NCBI RefSeq assembly: GCF_002443255.2
Contig: NW_019211456.1
Coordinates: 22,127,061-22,191,060 of the forward strand
Direction: 5' to 3'
Source: Varroa destructor
Lineage: Eukaryota; Arthropoda; Arachnida; Mesostigmata; Varroidae
Length of the DNA stretch: 64,000 bases
This document shows, in pieces, positions 1 to 13,319 of the stretch (positions are counted from its first letter, which is position 1; each line of letters starts with the position of its first letter). The position numbers were made by a program, and so were the translations under genes. The notes beneath the pieces are model-generated. The model worked only from the letters and a program-made list of their open reading frames with translations, was not told the DNA's origin and made no database searches.

Positions 1-137
1 CGCAGCGTAGGACGATTGGACTCCATGTGGTACCGCCGAAAATGCTGAAGAATCGTGTTGAATATTGAGGTATAGACAGAAGAGAATAGAATAAAAACAA
101 ACAGGAGGACAGCTTTCACTGAGAGTACCTTGAGTAG

Positions 138-158
138 CAGCAGCAGCAGCAGCAGCAG
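138..158 (+). repeat. (CAG)7 trinucleotide repeat
   Basis: Seven consecutive CAG units. No convincing coding frame surrounds them. Confidence 0.95.
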
Positions 159-2074
159 ATAATAACTGTGTTTACGATGATATTAACAGTCGTATTGATA
201 ATATGACCAATGATGCGTTCGTCTCCTTTAATAAAGTGAGAAAAACAGAACCAAACGCAGGGACTCTTTCGGTAAATGATTTAATAATTATACGAAACTC
301 TTTGAAAAATTCTCACATTTTAAATATTATTCGAGAATTGTTGCTGAATAAAAAGTATTATATTCATTTTTTTCAATAGCGATTAACAATCACATCACTC
401 TCTGATTGATGTTAATTAGTATTCAAAATACGGTAGCAGCACGAGGAGAAAGTTACTGAAATACTAGATAAAGAGAAGAAACTTTATGATAACTAATACA
501 ATGGCAATTAGCAGCAACACATATGAAAGTCAAAGGGGTTTATAGTGAAAATAAAGAGGAACTAGCCCGATAGAAAAAGATACCAATTGAACGTATGAGT
601 GTAACTGTATGATTTAGGAAAAGCACGTGTTTTAATGACAGTATTTCACAGGGGCTAACAGATCACAGCGTATGGTTGTGCGTGTGTCGAGACGATACAT
701 GGTACGCGAATGACTAATAAATGATATGACATTAACGGCGAGTACTCTGATGAAGATGAAAAACGCGCTGAACAAGCAGTGGAAACAATTGGTATTAGAG
801 TAGAAAAATATGGATGGAAGCAAATGGCAGGTGGTGACGACGATTCGGGAACTAAGTTATCAAATAAGTCACAATGTCTACGGTCTCTAGTAAATCCACG
901 CGTAACGATAAGAGACTGCAAAAAAAAAAAAGAAAAAAAAAAACCGAAAAAGAGAGCATGATCTATCAAGTTCATACGAGATGAGGCTGATTTCGTGAAG
1001 CTGGAAAAGCTTCGAAAAACGAGACCACAATAGTAATATTCATAACAATACTTGACAAAAACGTGTATCCTGTACATACAGCGGTATGAATAATTATTAC
1101 GGTAACTACTATAATAACAACTGAAGTTGTTATTATTATAATAATATTTTAAAATAATGACCGCCAAGAAAAAAGGAAATGTAATTCTGTAACGAATTCC
1201 CCAAGTATTGCAAAAATAAGCTACAGCAGTGAATATGATGATAAATCAGTAAAAAAAAAAACCGTGAGCAGCATTGTATAATGAATAATAAAAATGAAAT
1301 ATCGGTACTTCAATGTTAAGCGTTGTTAGGGATTCATTCGCGTCGTGTGTATGGGCCCTTGAACACAGGGCGGTGACTATGTAGTTTATTGATCTACGTT
1401 ACAGCAGTGCATGATAGGTCACCTAACGCTGAGTCTGTTATGTTTATAATATAATATATGCCCAAAAAATGTTTAGTCACAATGAGCCATTAATTAACCT
1501 ATTAAATATAGCACTACATACATTATAGCACAAGTGACGCATGTTATATCGCCAAGATTCGATAGTTGAGGATCTTGGGAATCTGTATTTTTTTTTTCAA
1601 AGCGGCTCGAAAAAACGATACGCTAGGAAAGTTCATGTCACTTTAGGATCATAAGGAAGTAGATTTTTTTTTCCAACAGAATTCTAGAAGAAGACATTTA
1701 AGCATCAACAAGTGCTGGTTCATTTTTAGGTAAAATGCATTTTATAACTTGAATAATTTCGCCACTTAAAATTTAGCAATAAAAATGTGGCAGAAACTTG
1801 AACATTAAAACTTGATAAAATGTAAAAAGACAACAAAGTTAACAGGAGGAACGGAAGGAGAAAAAATAGAATTTTGGTTCGAACACCACGTGAGGATAAG
1901 GGTACGCTTTTATTGCGAGGTAAGTGTAAATATATTAAATACGGTTGGCTGACAGCATATTTTTATATCTAGAGAGAATGGTGCTGCTGTATGGGTCCAA
2001 CTGTACCGCCTATTGGTAGAGCAGACCTTTGTAGCCTCCGTTCTAGGAACTCTAGCAACGTTTAACTTTAAGGA

Positions 2075-2078
<4 letters not shown>

Positions 2079-2108
<30 letters not shown>
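2079..2108. repeat. (TA)15 microsatellite
   Basis: Uninterrupted TA run; short Ile-Tyr repeats in the translations here are artefacts of it. Confidence 0.98.
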
Positions 2109-2111
<3 letters not shown>

Positions 2112-2713
2112 CTTAATGTACAGTCCATTTATTTACTTTTTATCGTATCTCAAACTTCTCCAGTAGCTGAAACTTCTACATTGATACACCAGTCAATTAA
2201 AATATATACGTTCATTAAATGTAATGCTTGGAATGGCTACGATCAAGTTTTCCAATTACTGTTCAGCCAAATAGCATACAGAATAATGGCCAAACTAGTG
2301 TTGTTGTCACACAGGCTTTTCGAGCTCATTTTCTTTTATAGTCGCTAAACATTAATAAGACACTATTAATCACTGATTTTAAGGCTTCGATAAGACCCGC
2401 AACGATTATGAGAAAGGTTTGTGGTTACAAATACATCTGCAAATCTGAAAAACAGCATGTTTAGTCGAAACGACCTTCTTCATTCAACAGTTCAAGGATA
2501 CGCTGGCCAGTCAAGATACTTTTTTCTGCAATTGTATACTTCGCCAAGCTGTACGAGATCAATAAACGCTTGATATACATTGCGCACTTGAAAAAGCTAG
2601 AGGTGATGGCAGCCATCGAGGAACTCCGGAGGAACAAAGCTGACGATCCCGATTTGATTCACAACGAGCATTTATAATCGACCCTTTCCCATCACCAAGC
2701 TAGACGTCTTCTT

Positions 2714-2736
2714 TATATATATATATATATATATAT
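2714..2736. repeat. (TA)n microsatellite
   Basis: About 11 uninterrupted TA units followed by GTGTAT. Confidence 0.97.
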
Positions 2737-4089
2737 GTGTATATCATTTGTTCGAGAAATGGCCGTTTTGCGTAGAATGACGAAAACTGTGATATCCTTA
2801 AATTGGAGTCTTTTATATGAAGGGGCATAGCTAAAAATGCTGTAATTGCGAACTTCTATCCTGGTTCGCAAACGCTTATGTCTGGTAGGAGCGCGGCTTG
2901 CCATTGCAACAGTTCACTTACTCTAGTAGTTCTATATACCTAAAAAAATGTAGAACAGCCCTAACAGTCGTGCGGCAGCACCTGTACACAGTATATGTTA
3001 GCTCGCAATGCACATTTGCCACGGCTCTTAGAAATGTTGAGTTTTTATTCTCAAAACGTCGTGGAAGTATTTAGAAAAGTAAAGCCGTCTATACCCGAGG
3101 TAAAGGAAATCGTTCTGCACGGCAAGGTGGCTGAGCTCGACCTGGACAAATAATAACGGCGATCCAAAGCAGTTACATCAATTCCAGCAGTTACAAATGA
3201 TCTTCGATTCGAAGGGACACCTATTAGTCGTTTACGATTTTGTCTTATTACGGGTCGGCATCATCTCCAGCAACTATTGGTGACCTTAAAGAGATCAATC
3301 TAACCTGAAAAAGAAATTAATCAAACCTAAGAGTATTTTGGGTCTCAATATCTCAGATAGAAATGGATTCGTCTTTGCTCTGTGAGACACAGTAATTTTT
3401 AAGAAATTGAAGCGACGGTTCGCTTCGAACAAAATACAGGCCTAAAAACAGTTCACTAGGGAATATAAATTAAAAAGTTACGACGCATACCCGGATTTCT
3501 ACAGAGCTGGTGCAATAACGAATTGCGCTTGAAGAGAGTGGAAGAAGCACACAACGTGTTGGAACTCGATTCGCAGTTCACAGATTTCTCCATATTGTCT
3601 CTCAAACATGGTCACTACGCTTGAGGGGAAGATTATAACCGTTAACGATGCAGTCTCTCTGCCCTGCTTTCGTTTTCATTATCGCGTTTGTGACTAGTGC
3701 AGTACATTCATGTTTTAGTATGATTCATATTTTCTTAAGTCGGCTTCTACTGAATATATTTATAGAATAGCTTTTATGTAAAGTTGTCTATGCAATACAA
3801 CCGGTCATCATCACACAACTTAGTTGTTATGTTTAATACTGCTTTATAGATATATTATCAAATTTACATATTATTATTTATAAAACAAACCTATTTATAA
3901 CAGCAAACCGAAGCTTGACACACTATAATAAAGACGCCATTATTTACGTCAAGATCTCAAGCATATAACACATAGATAACTCTCTTTACTTGCTCATAAT
4001 TTACGTACTTACAGCAAGAGGTGAAGTAGAAGAAACCAAGCAATCACTATTTGTTTTAAATCCCAGACTGTTTACATGAACACTTTTAC

Positions 4090-4111
4090 ATATATATATA
4101 TATATATATAT
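4090..4111. repeat. (TA)n microsatellite
   Basis: About 11 uninterrupted AT/TA units. Confidence 0.97.
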
Positions 4112-7100
4112 CATTTGGTGTGTCCGTTATCAAGGTATCGTGTACGAGTCGACAGCTTCGCGCAGGAACGAAGCCTAGAGGCTCTCGGGCCATTCTTTGC
4201 TGTAACGTCAATAACCGGCTAAACATCCGTTGCGGATTCTCTCTAGTATACCCTTGGACACTTCGAACAGCCTGAGGCGAACAACCAAGATTGATGAACG
4301 CATTGCGTTTTTCATACCATATTACAGGACTGTATGTATTATACACATTGGTCTTGCAATAGTTACGTAATAAATAACGTAACAGTTTGCTGACTTACTT
4401 AACACACTTATCGGTTCTACCTGAGGTTTGAAAGAAATTTGTTTGCAAAGATCATTCATTCGAGAAACAATTCTATTTAGTTATGCGAACAAATGCAAAC
4501 GCATCGAGTAGTAAGGCACGATGCGGTGTACGCAGCGACCAGCAGCAGTGGTAAAAACATATTCGTTTTTATGTTATTTTTTATGTTATTACAGTTATGA
4601 ATACTTTTCCACAGTCAAGCAGTGACGCACTTATTTAAATAGAAAACAAACAGAAATTGGTCCGCAGAAACTGCGAGCTGGACCATTTGAGAGGTAAAAC
4701 AGGATACATAATAATAGACTATTCATACCTGCAAACCTCTGTTAAGGAACTACATTAAAAAAGATGCGGTAACTCGCATGAAATAGATTGTTTAAAGATT
4801 TTCTGTCTGTGAGCAAACCTTACTAGGAAACCATTGAAGATAAATAAAAATTCGCTATTAACGCGGTTCCATAGACGCACAACAACAGCCACTTCAAAAA
4901 GCGTACAGAATACTTACATGCTCAAACTTGAAGATGCCCATTGATTGAATTTCGTTAGTTATTTTTCTCATTATGTGAAATAAATTTGACAAAATTGTAC
5001 AAAAGAAAAGTCCAAGTCGGGTTTAGCGACGGCGCTGAATCGAGAACTTTCATCACGCCCATCCATGCCATTATCCCTTAATTCAAAAAAGGACTTGCCT
5101 AAAAGGTCTGTGACTAGAGGGCCGTCCTAAATGTTCCAAGTGCGTCGACCAATACTGCTATCACGTATCGTTTCTGAATGTCTATATTTTTTTTTGAAGA
5201 GATAAAAGACGGATGCATTACGTGTATCAGACGCCACTTCACATAGCACTGTGAAAATTCTAATTTTCTTCAAAATTTCAAGGAAATTTAGGGCTAATTT
5301 ATTATCCAAAGTAGACTTGATTGCTCAAATATTTGCCTTGGTAACTCTGGACCTTTGTATCCTTATCGAACCTCGCTTCAGAACAGATTCAAATATTACG
5401 TCACACAAAAAATGCTTACATTACATCAGTCCAACTGCTCGCCTAGCTAATCTTGTGAATAACAGAGGAAGAAGAAGGGCATTGCTTAGCAATGTCGAAT
5501 AAATTGATAGTTTCCAGCTGAAGAGGCAATCCTTCCTTAATCCTAGTGTTACTCAAGACGAGTACACTAACAATTGGAGATTTTGAGCAATCGAGCCTCG
5601 TAGAGCGAAAATGATGAAAACACAACTGAGCAGCTCTCAGCAACCCCCTCCTACCTATTCACGATCCGACGGCGGTACGAACTTAGCGATGGTATGGCGA
5701 AATAAACGTACCATCTTCATATTCAAGTGTTTGAAAAAAAGTGTTTTTCCTATTAAGGGCGGCGTAATGGAGAATTGCCACGACAATTTTTGCCGCACAG
5801 ATGATGTATGAGAGCAGCAATCGGGTTGGTAAAAATACTGGTGGACTAGAAGTGGGGCTTTTAGTTACTTCAGAGCAAGACCCGAAATGAAAACGTACTT
5901 ATTGTATCGTTTTACTTGGATAAACTTTTTATTATGCAGTTATATTTCTGCTCGTTTGTCTGATGTGTATTAAAGGAGATCAACTGGACGTCACTGTTAC
6001 AGCCGGTACGCGATGCTTTATTAATACCATTGTTACGTCGAAAAAAATTCGTCTGCTATTAATGGAATAAATGTATCCTGTTCCGCATGACACGACTTAC
6101 ATTAAATATGTGTATAGAATTAGCAGCTAGTTTCTGCACGTAAACAATGGTACTTATGATATTATTTACGAGACAAAAATTACTTATGCATATACACATA
6201 TAACAGACAATTCAAAAGTTTCTTATTTGAAAATTATTCCGTAGTACCTATGAGGTATACGATACTTCTTAATATAAAGGAATAAATGGATAATAATAAT
6301 TCGTCTTCATATGACCGATAAATTGTGCATGGAGAAAATTCAGATGCAGTGTGTCTACCACAGATATAAGGTACATAGGAACGGTAGAAAACATCGTTAT
6401 AATTAAATTATTTCATATCTAAAACAGTTACTTCAAATCGTTGTTTTTTATATTTACTTTTAGAGAGATTACTCTTAAGGCCGCTTTCATTTGAAGCGTG
6501 TATATAATAACAAACAGATGATAATCTAGCTGATTGTCGAACACAATCTATTGCATGGAGTGTTCAGTCAAACATACGCTTCTTGCCTCACCTTAAAACA
6601 TTACCATCAGATCGTATGGAATATCTCGCAACATTCGGCGTCTCTAGTGTATGTTCATCACGGTGACAACGGGAAATGGCAGTGGAGCCGCTCTAAGGAT
6701 AATGCTTCCGAGTTTTGAGGTTTATTTTTTATTTTATAATATATTTATAGAGGTAATTTAAAATTGTATGAGAGAACTAGCTAGCGCTCAGTTGGGCAAA
6801 TGTCTATGGTTGCTGTAACGTTACCTACACTTTTTTTAGGTATAGCATCAAGGACCTGCCCCTATAGGAAATCGATTGCAGTGGGCGCTGGTTGAACGTA
6901 TTTAGGATTTCTCCAAGTGACCCATGAAACAGATGACAACACCCGTTAACATTTATAGTAATATTTTATCTTCCCTAATTTCTTATTCTCTTTTTATCCT
7001 CTATCTTCCTTATTAGTAATAACTCTAAGATCTGAATTAACGTTGCAGCATAGTTGTTAGTTGTAGGTTACCAAGGTAACGCATTCAAAAAATTCACGTT

Positions 7101-10031
7101 AGCTACTCACACCAATCCCTCATTCTTTCGAGGTGATTCTCTAGGGAGATCGAGAACTTTTCCCATTTCTTTCCATACTGGCCTGAAAGTCACCTACGCG
7201 CGCACTGCCCTTTCATTTAGGAGTGAAGGAAAGAACCCAGAACAACTCAATTACATATGACGGGTGTCCCGCTTACAAAGAAACGGTTTAGCGTGGGACT
7301 CACCGCTTCAACTCTACTTTGCCATGCTTGTACACCCGGCGATGACTGCCGGCTGACATACAGTAATAATTTCAAAGTCAACAAATGTAAGGTCAATCAC
7401 GCGTGTTGGCCGTACATATCACCTCTCACGCAGTATAGCCAGAAAAGGTAGAGTTTGTAAGATTTAATTTCCAATTTTTTCCAGTGCTCTAGATTTATAT
7501 GCATTCGTGTGGTACGTACGTGTCTAGATAGCACGCTTATTTTTAACAGATGAATTTTCTTGTATTATGCTTATAAATGACAATAGCTCGTCAGTTACAC
7601 AATGTTAAACGTAAATAGTGGTACAATGCTAACAAAGTAGTATTCGTCGTAGATTATACGCTGAAAAACGAAATAGACGAACCATAATACGATATGTATG
7701 ATTGAGTCCTCATTAGGGCACTACTAGGCGTAGTTAAATAAAAAATCAAAAATGATAAGGGTGACCCTTTTATTCATTGCAAAAAAAAACGCATTGCACT
7801 TAGTACTTTGGGCGGAGTTAATACAAGTGTTACGTATAAATGCTGTATACTTGTCAGAATTGATAGTTGAAGCGATTGCCTGCTACTCAAATAAAGCGAC
7901 TACGACTGCGTACCTACCATGTGATGATAACCGAGACGACATATTTCTTAGACTATCATAGGAGAGGAAGATCCACAAATAAGCTGTACAATGTAAAAGA
8001 AAAGTATTTTTAAAACGATGTCTAAATCAGCCACCTTCGGACTACAAGAAACTCTAACATGTCTTTCGTGTTTTCCAGATTCGTGACGGAAAATTTGGTG
8101 TCGAATATTAAATGTCATCACGCGCAACGGTAGATAAAATCGCAGTATATAAAGAAAACTGTTTACATATGGGGACATATATTACTAAAAGCTAATATTG
8201 TACAACTATTTTTGGTGATGTGTCTTTTTTAAAAGAAATGAAAATGCGGATCGGTTAGGAAATGTGAAATTATATGAATTCATTATGTGGTCATATGAAA
8301 TAATGGGCTCATTTAATAACAAACGTACCACTATTGGTTAACGTGACCCTTTGGATTCTTTTTACAGGCTCACACATTCATTGAATGCCAGCGAAGATCT
8401 ACGTCTTGTGAAAACAATACAATTTTTTGAGGATTGATAATTTCGATAGGGTATAGCAGAAGTAGATTTTCGGTTGCTGATACAATTCGGCGGCGAATTT
8501 AACGGTTAGGCCAAATTGGGTCGCGATATAAATCGTCATGTGCTTATCTTCGCTAGAAAATCACTGCGCAGATTACGTAAGTTACGTAGTTAGCAATGGA
8601 TGGCATCTATTGCTTACGAAAGATCTACATTTACCAGTTGATTGCACTCAATATATATCCTGATAGGTTCAGCGCTCGAGGTGGGAAAGACGAGATAACC
8701 GTCTATTGGGTAGATTTACAGGCGTCAATAGCTATGCACGTAGATGATAGTCAAAATGATAGTTGTAACATAATGCGAGTGATACCAGCAATTTATGTTT
8801 CATCTCTGCTAAAGGAAAATGGAATTTTTGTTATAAAAACAAAACACTTTTGCCTATACACACGGCCGTTTCAGTTTTTAACTGTTTCATCTATTAATGA
8901 TAAAGTGGTTATTTACCACTTTTATAATTTTTATGTCAGCGATTTAAGACACTTTTAGTTAGCTACATCAAAAATCAGGGCACTGAGCACAGTTGATTTG
9001 ATTCTAAAGATTTAGCTACAAATTACAGCAGCCAAACTTGATAGATGTATTTGACGATTATGTAATGGCGCCTGTAAGCTGTCCTCTTAAAAAAGCCAAT
9101 AGGGTGATATCAAATATGGCACGTTCTGGTAGCATTTTGCACTTTAAGCCAGTAGCTAATCACGCGGTTGCGCTATAGTTTCAGATAGCAGAGAGACCGG
9201 CCGTTCATTAGAACGGCGAAAGAATATAGTTTTTATAGTTTTCACTAAACTGAATCAGGTCTAAAGACATGGCTACTGTATAGATGTTACATAAACGATG
9301 AACTTCAGGGCTTTTGTATGTGTTCTCCAGATCAGCTATCATTGCCTATTGAATTCAGTTGTGAATAAACGGCTTTTGATTTCTGTAATTGTGCGACGCA
9401 AGATTGGCCGAGAAACAGTACCGGGCCAGAAGAGTGGTAGAAGGCAAGATCGTGCTTCGCAGGGGCATGTCTGTAGTTTAACGTATCCATTTGCCGGGTT
9501 CGTACGTCTTGACTCCATCATGATGAAACGGAGTGTGAACCTGAGCGTAAATCAGGATAGATTGTTTTTACTAGGAGCAATATCCTTCTTTGATGATCGT
9601 TGTGTCTTCGATTTGTTGGTGAGAAACTGTATCCATCCAGCTTGAGTGGTCCAGGTCTCTTAATCACCAAAAACTTTTCGAAATGGGCGAAGGAAGCTAA
9701 ATTGTGCGTGTTTGGATGTAGTTCACTTAAGTTAAGCTCTTTCGCGGTACGGAAAAACCCACAGTGGTTAAAGCTCAGTGTTAGTAAAACGAAACAAGTC
9801 CGGTTAAAGTGAATGAACATGAGTCTGCTGATTACTACTAATAACACCGACGGATTGTTCCAATAGGAACCGTTGTAGGCAAGTGACAAAATTTCATCAA
9901 TATATATGAATGATCAAAGTACTAGATTTAAATTTCTTCAAGTTGTCGAATGAATATGATCTATACTAAATACGACGCTCATATTTTACAATGAATGAGT
10001 GACATCAAAGTTAAGTATAACAAATTAAGTA

Positions 10032-10070
10032 ACTATTATATATAGCATATATATTATGCTATTATATAAG
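10032..10070. repeat. AT-rich imperfect palindrome upstream of NT5DC1
   Basis: Arms built on TATAGCATA and TATGCTATTATATAA can pair around a short TATA loop. It lies about 50 bases before the acceptor of the first coding exon. Possibly only AT-rich sequence, but the TAGCATA/TATGCTA core is exact. Confidence 0.6.
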
Positions 10071-10150
10071 CCGTAAGAAGGATAATGGCATAACTTAAAA
10101 CATAATTTTTGCTTTTTTCAGTCCCCTCACAACTTCGCTTCGTATCAACA

Positions 10151-13100
10151 ATGACCTCGGGGAGAACATTTTCCAAAATGCCACCGCAGGACACCGATAC
10201 GAAGCTTGCTTGCTCCAGGTTCACATTGAAAGATTACGATGTAATTGGCTTTGACCTCGACCACACTCTCGCACGATATCGACTTCCTGCGTTATATCGG
10301 CTCTGTTACACCTCCATTGTTAAGCATCTAATCGACATCGGGTATCCAAAGGAAATTTTTAGGTTTGTGCATCTGTTACGAGAGCTAGCAGTAGTAAAAT
10401 CCGGGATTATCATGTCAACCTATAATAATATATTTAATGAAAGAAGAAATGTTTGTTGCACTAGTTGCGGTTATCGTTGTTACTTTACAATTATTGTTTC
10501 ACGTATGAGGGTCGGTACCCATTGTATGTCCTTTCGGTCGGTGTTTTTACTACACTAAGTGCGGTAAACACAAAGTTATTTTGAAGTTCGAATAGAATTG
10601 ACATTGGTAATGGGCCGCGCGCTAAGGACTAAGAGATGTCGCTTGGCGCACAGCGTATTCAAGAATATAACAAATAAATATCGAATCCTATTTTGTCAGC
10701 TGCAATGATAAGCGAAATTTCTACTCGAATAGAGTGAAAGTATATCATATATTTTTCGTGTGCTCATACATATTCACTTTGTCGTTTTTTGCTGTATTTC
10801 TACTCATAGTGATTTCGATGAATCTCAACTCGCCTTTTGCCAAAAGGGACTCCTGTATGACAAAGAAAAAGGAAACTTTCTCAAACTTGGAGTCGACCGA
10901 AATATCCTACTTTGCTACCACGGCACGAAGCGTCTCAGCAATGAGGCAATACAGAAGATATACGGGGCCGAGTCAGAAGAGGCAGCAACTCTAAAACATA
11001 TGCCCTTCATTAGAGGTAAGCTTTTCAATAAGTAACGTTTTTTAAAATATTTGAGGTTCTTTCTCGTTCTATCCGTTAATTCAATAAAAAAAATAAGATT
11101 TTTTTACGGTACTGATACATTGCGTTATGGAACACAGCAGGCATCGCTATAGGATCAACTTTGACGCCCCATATGTTAGAAATTCACATTAAAAAAAACA
11201 AATTCGAGCGCAAGTGTACTTGCGACAATCACGAGATACAAAGACAAGTGTGCTAATATTTCATAGTTAAATAAATATAGTTAGATAAATAATAAATATA
11301 AATAAATAAAAACATAAGGTTTAAAGTACACGCATGGTCTGAACGACAATTTGTTGGCTCTAGATCTGTGTAATTATCATTTAAGGAGCTTGTTTGAAAC
11401 TATTGCTTAAAGAGTCTTAATTCGATTTCTGGTATATGGAACTGTATCTTTTTTAGGTGAAACTTCCGAAAAAGTAACGCGTTTCTTCCACTGCTTCGGA
11501 GACTATTTTACGGTTGGAACAATCTACTTGTTAATGAAAATCGTCGACGCTAAGGATGCGGGAAAAATTGCAAGTCAGGACTATGCAAAACCGTACCGCG
11601 ATTTCTTTGAGGGATACAGTAAGATGTATTCCAGGGAGAACTTTCAAGTAAATTGGGTTTTCCATGATATTAGCACACAGTGTTGCATGTTCTAAACTGC
11701 AAGCGTGCCTCAACAAGGATCTGAATTGTACCTGTAATGCTCGGAATAAAAGAAACGTATTATTAGCTTTTATTTGTTTACACGACAACGACTCAAAATT
11801 CTGTGCTTGCCTTGAAATGTTTTTGAATTTTTTTTGCAGCTACTTTCAACTATTAAATTTTTTTGTCCTACTATGTAATAATAAGTTTTGACCAAATATA
11901 CAGGCTAAGTGGGAACCCTATTTCGTTGTTATTATAATATGTCAAGTCTATAAGCCATGGACGAAGCTAATCGTCTGTGTATGTGTTACTTTTCGTGGTT
12001 TTGCTTTGGCAGGAGCATACAGGTTATTTTTTTCCAGAGGTGAAGACAAATACGTCGAAGATGCTTTACCAGTGTACGCCCAAAATGCTCGAATGGTTAA
12101 AACAACTTCGCTTCGACGGAATGAAAATTGTCGTAATTACATCGAGCAATGCTGATTACGCCGAAATGATGCTGAGGTATTGCATCGGTAAGTAAAGTCA
12201 ACCGTTGGCTACGAACGACTCATATTTTTTACTATACTGTGAATAAAAGTCTATCGAATAGAGCGATATTAGAAAAAAAAAATGTATAATCTTCGTTAAG
12301 TTTTCGCCGCGTTTTGCAGAATGTAACACGAGTGAAGTTAATATTCTTTAACCTTTGTGCATGATGAATGAATTCACTCGAAATATAGGTAAAGAAATTC
12401 GTTAGGAATAAGCAGGACATCGTTATCAGGCATGTGTTAGGTTCTGAGATAGCGGCCATTCGAATTCGCACACAAATAGAGCTGCGAATAAGAAATATTG
12501 TACTTAGCGATATGTGTACAGTTCATCTAATCGAATTATGACTTTGTTTGTTGTTATTAGGCAATAACTGGATGGATTATTTTGACTCGGATGACTTTGT
12601 TTGTTGTTATTAGGCAATAACTGGATGGATTATTTTGACTCGGTTGTAACGTGGGCGCGGAAGCCAGGCTTCTGGACACAGCCTGAGCGAATGTTCTACA
12701 CGGTGAAAAATAATCGCGAAGGTGACATGATAGGCTCTCTGAAGGACAAAACCGTTTACGCACAGGGGAGCTGTAATAAACTCAACCAATTGCTTAAGCA
12801 ACTGACCGGAAAGGACCAACCAAAAATGGTTTACGTTGGTAAGCTTAATCATCATAAAAATCTCCCCAGCTTCCACTATTACAAAGCAATCGCACATCAA
12901 AGTAACCAAATTTTCTGAGCTTATGTATTTGCATTATGAACTTACCATGAATAATAATAATAATTTAACCGTGTGCGCTAATTTTAGGGGACAGTCTTGT
13001 GGACGATATATACGTGCCTACAAAATACGATTGTTGTGATACAATTGGAATTGTCGAGGAGATCGAACTTGAAAAAATGCCGGGCTGGTCCTCAAATTGG

Positions 13101-13265
13101 GGCTCTTTTTTTTACGCTAACGAGCCAATAGAATCGCCGTCATTCTGGTCAAGCGTCATCTCGAGCTCGTGCAAACTTGCCGTACCTAGCGTAGAAGAAA
13201 TGGCGCAGTATCCGAGGGACCATGTTTTTGAAAAATGCACTGACAGCTGCCTAGTTTTCACCTAA
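10151..13265 (+). CDS. NT5DC1: 5'-nucleotidase domain-containing protein 1 (HAD family), six coding exons
   Basis: Coding exons are 10151-10362, 10810-11015, 11457-11647, 12013-12187, 12614-12838 and 12988-13265. All junctions are GT/AG and in phase, giving 428 aa (human NT5DC1 is about 455). The product belongs to the haloacid-dehalogenase-like 5'-nucleotidase family; the physiological substrate of NT5DC1 is not established. HAD motif I is DLDHT at residues 35-39 (nucleophile D35, acid D37), motif II is ITSS around 245-248, and motif IV is GDSLVDDI at 337-344. The family phrase GNFLKL and a conserved C-terminal WGSFF block are also present. Start choice: the first in-frame ATG after a strong acceptor at 10120-10121, so an untranslated exon probably lies upstream. 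Oddity: the fifth coding exon's acceptor sits in a perfect 53-bp tandem duplication, and only the downstream copy keeps the frame open. An AATAAA follows the stop by about 50 bases. Confidence 0.95.
12538..12643 (+). repeat. Perfect 53-bp tandem duplication across an NT5DC1 splice acceptor
   Basis: Positions 12538-12590 and 12591-12643 are identical over 53 bases. Each copy holds the end of an intron (T-rich tract, TTATTAG acceptor) plus the first 30 coding bases of the next exon. Splicing to the first acceptor (exon start 12561) would read into an in-frame TAG inside the second copy. Splicing to the second (exon start 12614) gives the conserved protein. The identity of the copies suggests a recent event or an assembly artefact. 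Confidence 0.97.
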
Positions 13266-13311
13266 TTTATCTCAATCACTGAAAATATAATTGAGAAAAA
13301 AGATATAATGA

Positions 13312-13317
13312 AATAAA
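13312..13317 (+). terminator. Poly(A) signal of NT5DC1
   Basis: A canonical AATAAA hexamer lies 47 bases after the NT5DC1 stop codon, in AT-rich sequence. It is the best candidate for the 3'-end signal of that gene. Confidence 0.6.
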
Positions 13318-13319
13318 GA

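Larger units (their letters stand above)
725..3624 (+). pseudogene. Unassigned coding-like segments, possibly exons of a decayed or unrecognised gene
   Basis: Five plus-strand open stretches read like real protein but are separated by stops or frame changes. They are 725-958 (acidic, EDEKRAEQAVE, ending in a Lys-rich tail), 1973-2078 (LYRLLVEQTFVASVLGTLA, after a CTAG acceptor and running into a (TA)n tract), 2465-2677 (helical, ending HLKKLEVMAAIEELRRNK...), 3002-3153 (NVVEVFRKVKPSIPEVKEIV) and 3469-3624 (LRRIPGFLQSW..RVEEAHNVLELD). I do not recognise the family and could not chain them in phase with confident splice sites. They could be exons of a live gene, a decayed copy, or partly chance. 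No function is proposed. Confidence 0.3.
3640..10121. other. Intergenic, upstream of NT5DC1
   Basis: No gene recognised. Short open segments with protein-like composition occur at 5011-5127 and 5611-5811 (plus strand), and ORFs of 115-120 codons at 8596-8958 and 9298-9645, but none could be tied to a family or splice sites. A 5' UTR exon of NT5DC1 is expected somewhere here. Confidence 0.5.

Noticed and set aside
655..1167. 170-aa minus-strand ORF
   Set aside because: Translation is dominated by Tyr/Asn/Phe/Ser from AT-rich and poly-A sequence; it overlaps a more protein-like plus-strand frame.
2013..2348. 111-aa ORF containing Ile-Tyr repeats
   Set aside because: The middle is a (TA)15 microsatellite; only the first 20 or so residues look protein-like and are reported separately.
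9518..9889. 123-aa minus-strand ORF
   Set aside because: No family resemblance, overlaps equally open frames on the other strand; likely chance.
12561..12613. First copy of the duplicated acceptor as the true exon start
   Set aside because: Reads into an in-frame TAG before the second copy, whereas the second acceptor yields the conserved NT5DC1 sequence.
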